Positions 10,726 to 18,793 of a DNA stretch of 64,000 bases are shown piece by piece. The notes under the pieces are model-generated. The model was not told where the DNA came from and did no database searches. It worked only from the letters and a program-made list of their open reading frames with translations. Numbering within the stretch: position 1 is the stretch's first letter; each line of letters begins with the position of its first letter. The translations under genes and the position numbers were made by a program. This DNA comes from JBCBKP01 sp038521625 (GTDB lineage: Bacteria; Planctomycetota; Phycisphaerae; Phycisphaerales; UBA1924): positions 1-64,000 of the forward strand of contig JBCBKP010000009.1 in assembly GCA_038521625.1 (NCBI GenBank), given 5' to 3'.

Positions 10726-12456
10726 ATGGCCGAGCCCGACGGGAAGACGCTGGTTTGTGTGCCGATCGCGGTCGAGACGATCGACCGGGCGCTGGACGAC
10801 GCGCGGCTGGCGGAGGCCAAGTCGGCGGACCTGGTGGAGTTCCGGATCGACGGGTTCTTCTCGGGCGGGGACGACGGCACGGAGGGGGTCTACGAGCTGG
10901 CGCAGCTGCGTCGGCTGCTGGACGAGTCGCCCTTGCCGGTGATCCTGACCTGCCGCCCGGTCTGGGAGGGCGGGGAGTACGACGGGGAGGACGCGGCCCG
11001 GGTGGCGCTGTTCGAGAAGCTGTGCGCGGACGGGGGCAACCGGGCGCCGGCGTATCTGGACGTGGAGCTGGCGGCGTACACGCGTTCGGCGAATCTGCGG
11101 CAGAAGGTGAACCTGTGCGTGACGCACCCGAAGCAGGTGCGGGACGTGACGACGCGGCTGATCCTGTCGATGCACGACTTCGAGGGCCGGCCCGCGGATC
11201 TGGACCGGAACTTGCTCAGGGCGATCGACGAGCCGGCGTGCGCGGTGGTGAAGGTGGCGTATCGGGCTCGGAGCCTGCGGGACAACCTGGAGCTGTTCGA
11301 GATCATCGCACGGACGCCGAAGCCGACGATCGCGCTGGGGATGGGCGAGTTCGGGCTGATGTCGCGTGTGCTGGCGCCGAAGTTCGGCGGGTTCCTGACG
11401 TTCGCGTCGCTGCGGGAGAGCTCGGCGACGGCGCCGGGCCAGCCGACGGTGGACGAGCTGCTCGGGATGTACCGGTTCCGTTCGATCGGCAGGCAGACGA
11501 GGGTGTATGGCGTGATCGGTTGGCCGGTGGGGCACAGCAGGGGCCCGCTGATTCACAACGCGGGGTTTGCTGAGGTCGGGTGGGACGGCGTATATCTACC
11601 GTTGCCGGTCGCGGCAGACGGGTCCGATCCCGACGTGAGCCAGCTGAGCTTCGAGGCGACGCTCGGCTCGCTGATGAACCACGAGGGTCTTGATCTCGTC
11701 GGCGCGAGTATCACGATCCCGCACAAGCGGCACGCGGCCGCGGCGCAGGTCGCGGGGACGGGTCGTCAGATCGCCGATGAAGCCGTCTCTTGCCTCGGCG
11801 CTGCCAACACGATGCTCCGCACGGACGCGGATGTCGAGGGCGTGAACCAATCGATCCTCTGGCGGTCGAACACCGACGCGGCGGCGATCGACGAGCTCAT
11901 GCTTCGTGCGTTGCTCGATCTCGGTGGCTCGAGGATCATCGACGGCGAGCATCATCTGAACGACCGGGCGATCGCGGTCGTCGGTGCGGGCGGTGCGGCG
12001 AGAGCGGCCGCCTACGCGGCGATGGTGCGCGGCGCCGAGGTCACGATCTACAACCGGACGTTCGAGCGCGCCGACGAGATCGCGAGCGATCTGATGGCCG
12101 CGCCGATGACGGTGCTCGCTCCCCGACCGGCGATGATCGGTGCTGCGCCGCTCGAGCGTCTCGGGCTGTCGTTGTGCGACCTCTACATCAACTGCACGCC
12201 GGTGGGGATGGAGGGCGGGCCGGACCCGGAGGGCTTGTCGATCCCCATCCCGGAGATGACGCTGGATCCGGCGAGGACGGTGTTCTTTGACACGGTCTAC
12301 ACGCCGGCGGAGACGCCGATGCTGCGGGAGGCGCGGGCGCGGGGCTTCCGGACGATCGACGGGGTGGAGATGTTCGTGCGGCAGGCGGCGCTGCAGTTCG
12401 AGCTGTGGACGGGGGAGCCGGCGCCGGCGGGGTTGTTCGAGCGGCTGATGGCTTGA
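10726..12456 (+). CDS. aroDE: Bifunctional type I 3-dehydroquinate dehydratase / shikimate dehydrogenase
   Basis: 576-aa fusion catalysing two consecutive shikimate-pathway steps: 3-dehydroquinate to 3-dehydroshikimate, then NADPH-dependent reduction to shikimate. Residues 1-250 are a type I dehydratase: EFRID at 38-42, catalytic H150 in SMHDFEG and Schiff-base K176 in VVKVAY. Residues 260-576 are shikimate dehydrogenase: substrate-binding GWPVGHSR at 265-272, a K in the IPHK segment, and the nucleotide-binding GAGGAARA near 420. The same order is found in plants, chlamydiae and planctomycetes. No other aro genes are adjacent. Confidence 0.95.
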   Translation: MAEPDGKTLVCVPIAVETIDRALDDARLAEAKSADLVEFRIDGFFSGGDDGTEGVYELAQLRRLLDESPLPVILTCRPVWEGGEYDGEDAARVALFEKLCADGGNRAPAYLDVELAAYTRSANLRQKVNLCVTHPKQVRDVTTRLILSMHDFEGRPADLDRNLLRAIDEPACAVVKVAYRARSLRDNLELFEIIARTPKPTIALGMGEFGLMSRVLAPKFGGFLTFASLRESSATAPGQPTVDELLGMYRFRSIGRQTRVYGVIGWPVGHSRGPLIHNAGFAEVGWDGVYLPLPVAADGSDPDVSQLSFEATLGSLMNHEGLDLVGASITIPHKRHAAAAQVAGTGRQIADEAVSCLGAANTMLRTDADVEGVNQSILWRSNTDAAAIDELMLRALLDLGGSRIIDGEHHLNDRAIAVVGAGGAARAAAYAAMVRGAEVTIYNRTFERADEIASDLMAAPMTVLAPRPAMIGAAPLERLGLSLCDLYINCTPVGMEGGPDPEGLSIPIPEMTLDPARTVFFDTVYTPAETPMLREARARGFRTIDGVEMFVRQAALQFELWTGEPAPAGLFERLMA

Positions 12457-12462
12457 TTGTGT

Positions 12463-12480
12463 CGCGGGCCTGCGCCCGCG
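12463..12480. terminator. Hairpin between convergent aroDE and fabZ-like genes
   Basis: A 7-bp GC stem (CGCGGGC/GCCCGCG) with a CTGC loop starts 6 nt after the aroDE stop and lies between two convergent genes. There is no T-run, so it may only slow RNA polymerase or protect mRNA ends. Confidence 0.35.
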
Positions 12481-12522
12481 AGAAAGGGCCGCGCCTGTGC
12501 ACGGGGCTCGAGGCCCGCTCGT

Positions 12523-13029
12523 TCAGAATTCGATGCCGCTGGTGCGCAGGAGGGTCTTGAAGCCCTCGCCGAAGACGAAGTTGTGCTCGGGGTACTCGAC
12601 GCCGGCGGTGTTCTTGTCGAGGTGGCTGAAGATCAGGTCGATGCGGCCGATGGTCTCGAACTCGTCGGCGCCGGCGGGGCGGAGCTCGACGGTGCCGAGG
12701 GTGGAGGCGCCCTGGTCGGTGAGCGATCTGATCTGGGCGGTGTGGCGGATCTGGCAGCCGGGGGTGGCGTCGCGTTCGAGGGTGGCCTTGGAGACCTTGG
12801 CGAGGATGACCTTCTCGCGGAAGCCCTCGGCGTGGCCGACGAGGATGCCGGCGGTCTGGGCCATGCCCTCGACGACGAGCGAGCCGGGCATGACGGGCAG
12901 GGCGGGGCGGTCCGCGGTGGCGGCGAAGTGATCGTGGAGGTGCTCTTCGGCGAGGCTGACGTTCTTGATGGCGACGAGCTTCTCGCGTGGCACGAGCTCG
13001 ACGACGCGATCGATCCACATCCAGCGCAT
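12523..13029 (-). CDS. FabZ-like 3-hydroxyacyl-ACP dehydratase
   Basis: 168-aa hot-dog fold protein. The dehydratase motif HF...PVMPGSLVVEGMAQ is at about 34-58, containing the catalytic His and, further on, the conserved Glu. It is longer than E. coli FabZ (151 aa), mainly at the C-terminus. It lies 28 nt downstream of an acyl carrier protein gene, and another FabZ-like gene precedes that. It probably dehydrates a 3-hydroxyacyl chain on the neighbouring ACP, in fatty acid or a specialised lipid pathway. Confidence 0.85.
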   Translation of the reverse strand: MRWMWIDRVVELVPREKLVAIKNVSLAEEHLHDHFAATADRPALPVMPGSLVVEGMAQTAGILVGHAEGFREKVILAKVSKATLERDATPGCQIRHTAQIRSLTDQGASTLGTVELRPAGADEFETIGRIDLIFSHLDKNTAGVEYPEHNFVFGEGFKTLLRTSGIEF

Positions 13030-13057
13030 GGGGCCGAGTCCTGGGTCGCGCGGGTGC

Positions 13058-13447
13058 TCAGGCGACCTTTGCGAGCTTGTGCTCGACGAAGCGGACGACC
13101 GTCTCGACGGTGAAGATCTCGCGGATCCTCTCGATCTTGGGGTCGGCCTCGATCGCGGAGAGGTCGATGTGGGGCGCCTTGTCGCGGAGTTCGGCGAGGC
13201 CCTTGTCGGTGACCTTGCCGTCCGCGACGTACTGCTCGTCCTGCATCACGCCGTCGGGGAACATCTCGCCCTGCTCGATCTTGAAGCCGAAGGCCTGCTC
13301 GAGCTGGAACTGGATGTCGAGCATGTCGATCGACTCGGCGCCGAGGTCGCCGAAGATCGTGGCCTCGGGGGTGACTTCGTCCTCGTCGACGGCGAGCGCC
13401 TCGACGACGACGCCCTGCACCTTCTCGAAGATCTCTTCTCTGGTCAT
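13058..13447 (-). CDS. Acyl carrier protein
   Basis: 129 aa, clearly longer than the usual ~78-aa ACP. The phosphopantetheine attachment Ser lies in GAESIDMLD at about residue 38-40 (ESI in place of the common DSL), followed by a helix rich in Gln/Leu. The extra ~45 C-terminal residues continue with a VTDKGLAELR segment. ACPs with GAES motifs often serve specialised lipid pathways. It sits between two FabZ-like dehydratases, which supports a dedicated acyl-chain assembly unit. GAAGG lies upstream of the ATG. Confidence 0.85.
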   Translation of the reverse strand: MTREEIFEKVQGVVVEALAVDEDEVTPEATIFGDLGAESIDMLDIQFQLEQAFGFKIEQGEMFPDGVMQDEQYVADGKVTDKGLAELRDKAPHIDLSAIEADPKIERIREIFTVETVVRFVEHKLAKVA

Positions 13448-13559
13448 GCGGTGTTGCTGCCCTTCGTTCCGTGCCGCGTGCGGCCGGTCCGTCGGCCGCT
13501 CGGGAACGCGGAGGGTACCACCCCCGGCGTCCGGATTCCCGATTCGGGCGATCGGACCC

Positions 13560-13949
13560 TTACGCGATGCGTACGGGTCGGAGCTCGAAGCGGCCGCTGG
13601 CGGCGGTGGCTTCTTCGCCGACGAGCGTGACGGACCCCTTGAAGTGGGCGACGCCGTCCTCGGTCTTGAGGCGTTCGACCTCGATGCGGACGGTGCTGCC
13701 GGGCGTGACGAAGCGGCCGTACTTGAGGCCGCGGACGGCGCCGAGGACGACGGGTTCGCCGGCGGCGTGGGATCGTTCGAGCTGGGCGCGGGCCGCCTGG
13801 ACCATGGCCTCGAGCATGAAGACGCCGGGGAGGACCGGGAAGGACGGGAAGTGGTCCTGGAGGTACTCCTCGGCGATGGTGACGGCCTTGATCGCGACGA
13901 GTCGGTCGGCTTCGGCCTCGATGACGCGGTCGATCAGCTCGAACTTCAT
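13560..13949 (-). CDS. FabZ-like 3-hydroxyacyl-ACP dehydratase (second copy)
   Basis: 129-aa hot-dog protein. The motif HFPSFPVLPGVFMLEAMVQ at about 33-51 carries the catalytic His and Glu. It is short for FabZ but complete. It shares its layout with the protein at 12523-13029 yet differs throughout, so it is not a recent duplicate. An ACP gene lies downstream with a 112-nt gap. The start codon is 6 nt from a TACGCT box that overlaps the -10 box of recO on the other strand. Confidence 0.85.
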   Translation of the reverse strand: MKFELIDRVIEAEADRLVAIKAVTIAEEYLQDHFPSFPVLPGVFMLEAMVQAARAQLERSHAAGEPVVLGAVRGLKYGRFVTPGSTVRIEVERLKTEDGVAHFKGSVTLVGEEATAASGRFELRPVRIA

Positions 13950-13955
13950 GGGCCG

Positions 13956-13965
13956 AGCGTACGCG
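13956..13965. promoter_or_regulatory. Overlapping divergent -10 boxes (fabZ-like / recO)
   Basis: The 10-bp AGCGTACGCG contains TACGCT on the minus strand (13961-13956) and TACGCG on the plus strand (13960-13965). They share the TA at 13960-13961, and each lies exactly 6 nt from its start codon (ATG 13949 minus, GTG 13972 plus). Confidence 0.5.
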
Positions 13966-13971
13966 GGTGGT

Positions 13972-14751
13972 GTGAACTACGTTCGTCTCGTGGCCCCGAC
14001 GCGAGACGCCGCCATCTGTCTGTCGCATCAGGACTGGTCGGAGACGAGCCAGCTGGCGACGCTGCTGACGCGCGGGCACGGTCTGGTGCGTGGGCTGGCG
14101 AAGGGATCTCGTCGGGAGAAGTCGGCGTACTCGGGCGGGCTCGAGACGCTGACGCGTGGCGAGCTGGGCGTGATCCTGAAGGCGGAGGGTCTGGACGTGC
14201 TGGCGTCGTGGGATCTGGTCGATCCGGCGACGGGGTTCCGGGACTCGCTGCTGGCGTTCCGGCTCGGGCTGTACGCCGCGGACGCGACGCGGCATCTGCT
14301 GATCGAGCACGACCCGCACCCGAGGGCGTTCGACGGGCTGGCGGGGTTTCTCGAAGATGTTGGCGGGCGCGGCGCGGGCGAGCCGCGTGGGCCGCTGCTG
14401 TCGTATCTGTTGTTGCTGGCGGAGGACACGGGGCACCGGCCGGAGCTGGAGGTGGATCAGCGTTCGGGTGAGCCGCTCGAGACGGCCGACGTGTACGCGT
14501 TCTCGCTGGAGTCGGGGGGGGCGCGGGCGCATGACCCTGGTCGCGCGTCGACCGACCCGTCGGAGGTCTTGATGCGTTCTGCGACGCTCGGTCTGCTGCG
14601 TGCGGTCTCGCGGGGCGGGGCGGGCGATGCCGACGCCGAGACGCTTCGGCGGGCGTTGGGGTTCGTCGACGCGTGGCTTGGTTATCGGGTGGGTCGTCGG
14701 CTGCCGGCGTCGTCGTCGCTGCTGGAGGCGCTCGGCTGGGCGGCGAAGTAG
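13972..14751 (+). CDS. recO: DNA repair protein RecO
   Basis: 259 aa. RecO loads RecA with RecR in recombinational repair. The N-terminal OB-fold starts VRLVAPTRDAAICL, and the DWSETSQLATLLTRGHGLVRGLAKGS block is the RecO signature region; a helical C-terminal domain follows. The zinc-finger cysteines found in some RecO proteins are missing. I chose the GTG at 13972 since it lies 6 nt after a -10-like box; GTG 13990 is an alternative. It is divergent from the FabZ-like gene by only 22 nt. Confidence 0.87.
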   Translation: MNYVRLVAPTRDAAICLSHQDWSETSQLATLLTRGHGLVRGLAKGSRREKSAYSGGLETLTRGELGVILKAEGLDVLASWDLVDPATGFRDSLLAFRLGLYAADATRHLLIEHDPHPRAFDGLAGFLEDVGGRGAGEPRGPLLSYLLLLAEDTGHRPELEVDQRSGEPLETADVYAFSLESGGARAHDPGRASTDPSEVLMRSATLGLLRAVSRGGAGDADAETLRRALGFVDAWLGYRVGRRLPASSSLLEALGWAAK

Positions 14752-14813
14752 GGGGTCATCCCCTACCCGTTCACGCCGGCGGCTGCCCGCGCCTGTCGGG
14801 CGGACTCCCGAGT

Positions 14814-14840
14814 TCAAGTACGGATTCGCGCCGGCCGATC
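14814..14840 (+). promoter_or_regulatory. Sigma-28 (FliA)-like promoter for the HDOD gene
   Basis: TCAAG at 14814-14818 and GCCGAT at 14834-14839 are separated by 15 nt. This resembles the sigma-28 consensus (TAAA...GCCGATAA). The same TCAAG-N15-GCCGAT architecture occurs on the minus strand at 21658-21633. The putative leader to ATG 14899 is about 50 nt. Confidence 0.4.
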
Positions 14841-14898
14841 GGGAGGAGGGAAGCGGGCGCGGTTGCGCCGACGCCGCAGAGCGCGGAGAACGGGCGGG

Positions 14899-16407
14899 AT
14901 GACCATCGACGGGGACATGCTCGAGAAGATCCTCGGGTGCGATCAGCTCCCGACACTCCCCGCGGTGGCCCTGCGCGTGATCGAGCAGACGTCGGACGCG
15001 AACATCCGGATCGAGGAGTTGGCGCGGACGATCGAGCACGACCAGGCGCTCTCGGCGAAGATCCTGAAGACGGTGAACTCGAGCTTCTACGGGCTCCGCC
15101 AGCGTTGCGCGACGATCCACAAGGCGATCGTGATGCTGGGGCTGTCGCCGGTGAAGAGCCTGGCGCTCGGCTTCTCGCTGGTGCAGAGCGTCGGGTCCGA
15201 CGCCTCCGGCGGGTTCCCGTTCCGGCAGTACTGGCGCCGCGGGCTGCACGCGGCCGTGGGCGCGAAGATTATCGCGGGGCACGTCCGGCTCGACGATCCG
15301 GACGAGTGCTTCATCGCGGGCCTGCTGCAGGACATCGGGATGGTCGCGATGCACCGGGCGCTCGGCGACTCGTACCTGCGGGTGCTGGAGCTCAGCGCGG
15401 GCGTGCACGGCGATCTGCTGAAGCACGAGCTCGCGCACTTCACGCGGGGCCACAACGAGATCGGCGCGATGCTCGGGCAGCGCTGGAAGCTCCCGTCGCA
15501 GCTGATCATGCCGATCCGTTACCACGAGCGCCCCGGCGCGGCGCCGCTGGACCACATCGAGCTGGTGCGGTGCGTGGCGCTGGCGAACATGGTCACGGAC
15601 ACGATCGACGCGGAACGGCCGGGGGACGCGATGCGCAGGCTCTACGGGCGTGCGTCGGAGTGGTTCAAGATCGGCGAGGACGACTGCGAGCGGCTCTTGG
15701 GCGAGATCGCGGTGGCGTCGAAGGAGATGGCGGGGCTGTTCCGACTGGACTGCGGGCCGTTCTCGGATCCTAAGGAGATCCTGGAGCGGGCCGAGGACCG
15801 GATCATCGAGCTGCAGCAGGAGGAGCCGCGCGAGTCCGTCGCGTCGGAGCGTTGGGAGGCGTTGCTGGCGGACCCCGGCGACAACGATCCGATCACGGGC
15901 GTGCTCGGGCGCATCGGCTTCGACGAGGCGCTCGTCCGGACGTTCGGGGCGGCCCGCGAGGAGGACCGACCGATCTCGCTGATCCAGGTCGCGGTCGACG
16001 GCCTGACCGAGGCGACGCGTCAGGGCGGCAACATCATCGGCGACCGGATCGCGATCGCGATCACGGCGACGCTGAACTCGCACTTCGAGCCGCACGGCGG
16101 GATCGTGTGCCGGATCGGGTCGTCGATCTTCTCGGTGATCCTGCCGGGGGTGGACCGCGCGCTGGCGACGAAGACCGCGGTGGAGTTCGCGGAGCGGTTC
16201 ACGTCGATCCGGCGTCGGCTGGTGCCGGAGGCGCTCCGCTCGGCGGAGCTGCACATCTCGGTCGGCCTGGCCTCGGCCGAGGGCGCGAACGACGCGGTCT
16301 TCCCGGAGCCGAAGCGTCTGTCGGCGGCCTCGGCGCGCGCGGCGCGGGCGGCTCGGGACGCGGGCGGCGACTGCGTGCGTGCGTTCGTGCCGCGCGCGGC
16401 GGCGTGA
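14899..16407 (+). CDS. HDOD domain protein with degenerate GGDEF-like C-terminus
   Basis: 502 aa. Residues about 10-210 form an HDOD domain: the LPTLPAVALRV start, DQALSAKILKTVNSSFYG and the GLLQDIGM/AHFTRGHNEIG segments. HDOD proteins act in signalling without the metal-binding His-Asp pair of true HD domains. Residues about 335-500 follow the fold of a diguanylate cyclase (DPITGVLGRIGFDEAL start), but the active-site GG(D/E)EF position reads IGSSIF, so cyclase activity is unlikely. Such proteins usually act in motility or stress signalling, in keeping with the sigma-28-like site upstream. Confidence 0.8.
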   Translation: MTIDGDMLEKILGCDQLPTLPAVALRVIEQTSDANIRIEELARTIEHDQALSAKILKTVNSSFYGLRQRCATIHKAIVMLGLSPVKSLALGFSLVQSVGSDASGGFPFRQYWRRGLHAAVGAKIIAGHVRLDDPDECFIAGLLQDIGMVAMHRALGDSYLRVLELSAGVHGDLLKHELAHFTRGHNEIGAMLGQRWKLPSQLIMPIRYHERPGAAPLDHIELVRCVALANMVTDTIDAERPGDAMRRLYGRASEWFKIGEDDCERLLGEIAVASKEMAGLFRLDCGPFSDPKEILERAEDRIIELQQEEPRESVASERWEALLADPGDNDPITGVLGRIGFDEALVRTFGAAREEDRPISLIQVAVDGLTEATRQGGNIIGDRIAIAITATLNSHFEPHGGIVCRIGSSIFSVILPGVDRALATKTAVEFAERFTSIRRRLVPEALRSAELHISVGLASAEGANDAVFPEPKRLSAASARAARAARDAGGDCVRAFVPRAAA

Positions 16408-16435
16408 GGCCGGGTCGGCCCGATCCTTCGTGGGG

Positions 16436-17656
16436 CTAGGCGGGCAGCAGGACGCCGCGCGTGGCGCCGGCGATCGGGAATTCGTCGAGGACGGCGCGGA
16501 CGTCGTCGAGCGTGACCGAGTCGAGCATCTCGAGCTCGCGCTCGAGCGGCAGGTACTCGCCGGTGAGCGTGAGTTGGCGTCCGAGCCGCTGCATGCGGTC
16601 GCCGGGGCGTTCGCCGCTGACGGTGGCCCTTGTCACGGCGCGCGAGCGGAGCCGGTCGAGGTCGTCTTTGCGGACTCGGCTGGCGAGGGCGGCGACCTCC
16701 TCCTCGACGGTCTCGACGATCTGGCCCGCGCGGGCGGGCTCGCCCGAGGCGTAGCAGTAGAGCTCTCCGCAGCCGTCGTGGGCGTCGAACGCGGACTGGG
16801 CCTCCTCGGCGATGCCCGGTTCGATGAGGGCCCAGTGCAGGCGGCTGTTGTCGGGGGCGCCCAGGGCCTGCGATGCGAGGGCGGCGGCGAAGCGTCTGGG
16901 ATCGGTGGCCGACGGGGCGGGGGCGACCCAGATCAGGTAGGCGCGGGCGACCTTGTCCTCGCGGATCTCGAACCGGTCGCCGGACGTGCGCGGTGGCGTG
17001 TTGTCGCGGGTCGGCGCGGTGGCGTCCCAGCGGCCGCAGAGCGACTCGATCCGATCGCAGGCCGCGTCGAAGTCGAGCCTGCCGGCGAGGCTGACGACGG
17101 TGTTGTCGGCGGAGTAGCGCTCGCCGAAGTAGTCGAGCATCGCGTCGCGCTGCATCGCCTCGATCGTCTTGTCGGTTCCGAGCACGCGGTGACCGAGGGG
17201 GTGGCCGGCGTAGTGGCGTTCCATCGCCTGCTCGTAGAGAACCCAGAAGGGGTTGTCCTTGTACATGGCGATCTCTTCGAGGATGACGCCCTTCTCGGTG
17301 TCGAAGTCGTCCTGGCGCAGGGCGGGTCGCATCATCTTCGAGAGCAGGTCGGTGGCCTCGCCGATGTGCTCGGGGAGGACGTGGGCGTAGAAGCAGGTCA
17401 TCTCGCCGCTGGTGTAGGCGTTGTTGCGCGCGCCGAGGTCGTCGAAGCCCTGGTTGATCTGGTCGGCGGAGAGCTCGTCGGTGCCCTTGAACATCATGTG
17501 CTCGAGGTAGTGGCTGACGCCCATCAGCGCGCCGGCCTCGTCGCGTGCGCCGGTTTTGACGAAGAACCCGGCGGCGGCGGTGGCGGCGTCGTGATCGATC
17601 TCGGCTGCGATCCGGATCCCGTTCGGCAGGCGGCGCTCTTTGAACTCGATCGGCAT
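16436..17656 (-). CDS. M16 family zinc metallopeptidase
   Basis: 406 aa, the normal length for a single-gene M16B peptidase. The inverted zinc motif HYLEH is at 49-53, with the third ligand Glu in GVILEEI at about 127-128. The C-terminal half is the inactive M16 repeat; it retains the ARAGQIVETVEEEV-type segment. No signal peptide is visible, so it is probably cytoplasmic and degrades peptides or processes a precursor. ATG 17656 lies 6 nt after a TAGACT box. The adjacent thiE lies on the same strand but starts from its own site. Confidence 0.88.
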   Translation of the reverse strand: MPIEFKERRLPNGIRIAAEIDHDAATAAAGFFVKTGARDEAGALMGVSHYLEHMMFKGTDELSADQINQGFDDLGARNNAYTSGEMTCFYAHVLPEHIGEATDLLSKMMRPALRQDDFDTEKGVILEEIAMYKDNPFWVLYEQAMERHYAGHPLGHRVLGTDKTIEAMQRDAMLDYFGERYSADNTVVSLAGRLDFDAACDRIESLCGRWDATAPTRDNTPPRTSGDRFEIREDKVARAYLIWVAPAPSATDPRRFAAALASQALGAPDNSRLHWALIEPGIAEEAQSAFDAHDGCGELYCYASGEPARAGQIVETVEEEVAALASRVRKDDLDRLRSRAVTRATVSGERPGDRMQRLGRQLTLTGEYLPLERELEMLDSVTLDDVRAVLDEFPIAGATRGVLLPA

Positions 17657-17662
17657 GGGCGG

Positions 17663-17668
17663 AGTCTA
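17663..17668 (-). promoter_or_regulatory. Leaderless-type -10 box (TAGACT) for the M16 peptidase gene
   Basis: On the minus strand TAGACT is followed by 6 nt (CCGCCC) and the ATG at 17656. The spacer has no ribosome binding site. Confidence 0.45.
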
Positions 17669-17697
17669 GCGGTGGTCGGTCCCGAGCTCGGGGCGGG

Positions 17698-18744
17698 TCA
17701 TCGCGGTGGCCGGGGCGAGAGCGTGTGGACGAGGGACTCGCAGACGGCGCGCGGATCGGCGGCGCTGCAGACGCAGGCGCTGACGGCGACGCCGCGTGCG
17801 CCCGCGGCGGCGAGCTGGTGGGCGTTGTCGGGCGTGATGCCGCCGATCGCGAGGTGGGGCACGGGCGCGGTGCGCGGGTCGGCGAGGTAGGCGCGGAGGA
17901 AGGCCGGGCCGGCGATCGAGTCCTTGCGCTTGGTGGTGCTCTCGAACATCGGGCCGACGCCGCAGAGGCTGGCGCCGGCCTCGGCCGCGGCGCGGGCCTG
18001 GTCGAGGTTTGTCGTCGAGACACCGACGTGGCGTCCGGGGCCGACGATCGCGCGGGCCTCGGCGATCGGGAGGTCGTCCTGGCCGACGTGGACGCCGTCG
18101 GCGCCGGCGAGGGCGGCGACGTCGGGTCGGTCGTTGATGATCGCGTCGCATCGGTCCGCGCAGATTCCGACGAGCGTGCGGGCGCGGCGGAGCAGCTCGG
18201 CGTCGGGTAGGTCCTTCTCGCGGAGCTGGAGGCAGCGGGCGCCGCCCTCGATGGCGAGCTCGGCGACTCGGCGCCAGGGGAGTTCGCAGAGAGACTCGGT
18301 GATCAGGACGCAGAGCGTCCTCTGCGGCGCGTGGCTGGGCAGGGCGCGGAGCAGGCGGGCCTCGGCGTCGTAGAGCGCGTAGCGGAGCGACTCGGGAGAG
18401 GCGGCGTCGGCGGAGGTGAGCTTGGCGATCTCTTCGATCGAGCGGAGCGCTTCCTGGGCGCGTCGCGCGGCGGCTCGGGCGACCGAGGCGGCGGCGGTTC
18501 GGGTCCGCTCAGCGTCGGTCGATATGGAGCGGCCGACGTCGCCGGGCGTGTCGCGGCCGAGGAGGCCGATCAGGCCGGGGTCGAGGTCTCGGGTGATCTG
18601 GGCGAGGTCGTGTCGGAGGCTCTTGAGCTCGGCGGAGAGCGCGGCGTCGTCGAGGACGAATCGAGCGAGGTCCTCCATGACGCGGAGGCCCTCGCTCGCG
18701 CGGTTGGCGGAGGCGTCGAGCATCCTGGCGAGTTTCTGATCCAA
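17698..18744 (-). CDS. thiE: ThiD2-ThiE fusion: HMP-phosphate kinase / thiamine phosphate synthase
   Basis: 348 aa. Residues about 9-135 match the ThiD2 domain (LDASANRASEGLRVMEDLARF), a monofunctional HMP-phosphate kinase unrelated to classical ThiD. Residues about 150-345 are thiamine phosphate synthase: QLREKD, the ND..DVAALAGADGVHVGQ block, GVSTT and a phosphate-binding IGGIT. Together they would convert HMP-P to HMP-PP and join it to thiazole phosphate. I chose TTG 18744 because GGGAG lies 6 nt upstream; ATG 18789 and ATG 18723 are alternatives. No other thi genes are adjacent. Confidence 0.87.
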   Translation of the reverse strand: MDQKLARMLDASANRASEGLRVMEDLARFVLDDAALSAELKSLRHDLAQITRDLDPGLIGLLGRDTPGDVGRSISTDAERTRTAAASVARAAARRAQEALRSIEEIAKLTSADAASPESLRYALYDAEARLLRALPSHAPQRTLCVLITESLCELPWRRVAELAIEGGARCLQLREKDLPDAELLRRARTLVGICADRCDAIINDRPDVAALAGADGVHVGQDDLPIAEARAIVGPGRHVGVSTTNLDQARAAAEAGASLCGVGPMFESTTKRKDSIAGPAFLRAYLADPRTAPVPHLAIGGITPDNAHQLAAAGARGVAVSACVCSAADPRAVCESLVHTLSPRPPR

Positions 18745-18793
18745 TCTGGGCTCCCGCTCGCCCCGGGGGTGTGGCGTGCGCACAATCATTGCG

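Noticed and set aside
13444..16254. 936-residue Arg-rich open frame on the minus strand over recO and the HDOD gene
   Set aside because: It is antisense to two well-supported genes, and its Arg/Pro/His-rich composition is typical of out-of-frame GC-rich DNA.
18781..18786. CACAAT considered as another leaderless -10 box before the RluA-type gene
   Set aside because: It lacks the first T of TANNNT, and the start codon is uncertain (GTG 18776 or ATG 18794), so it was not counted.
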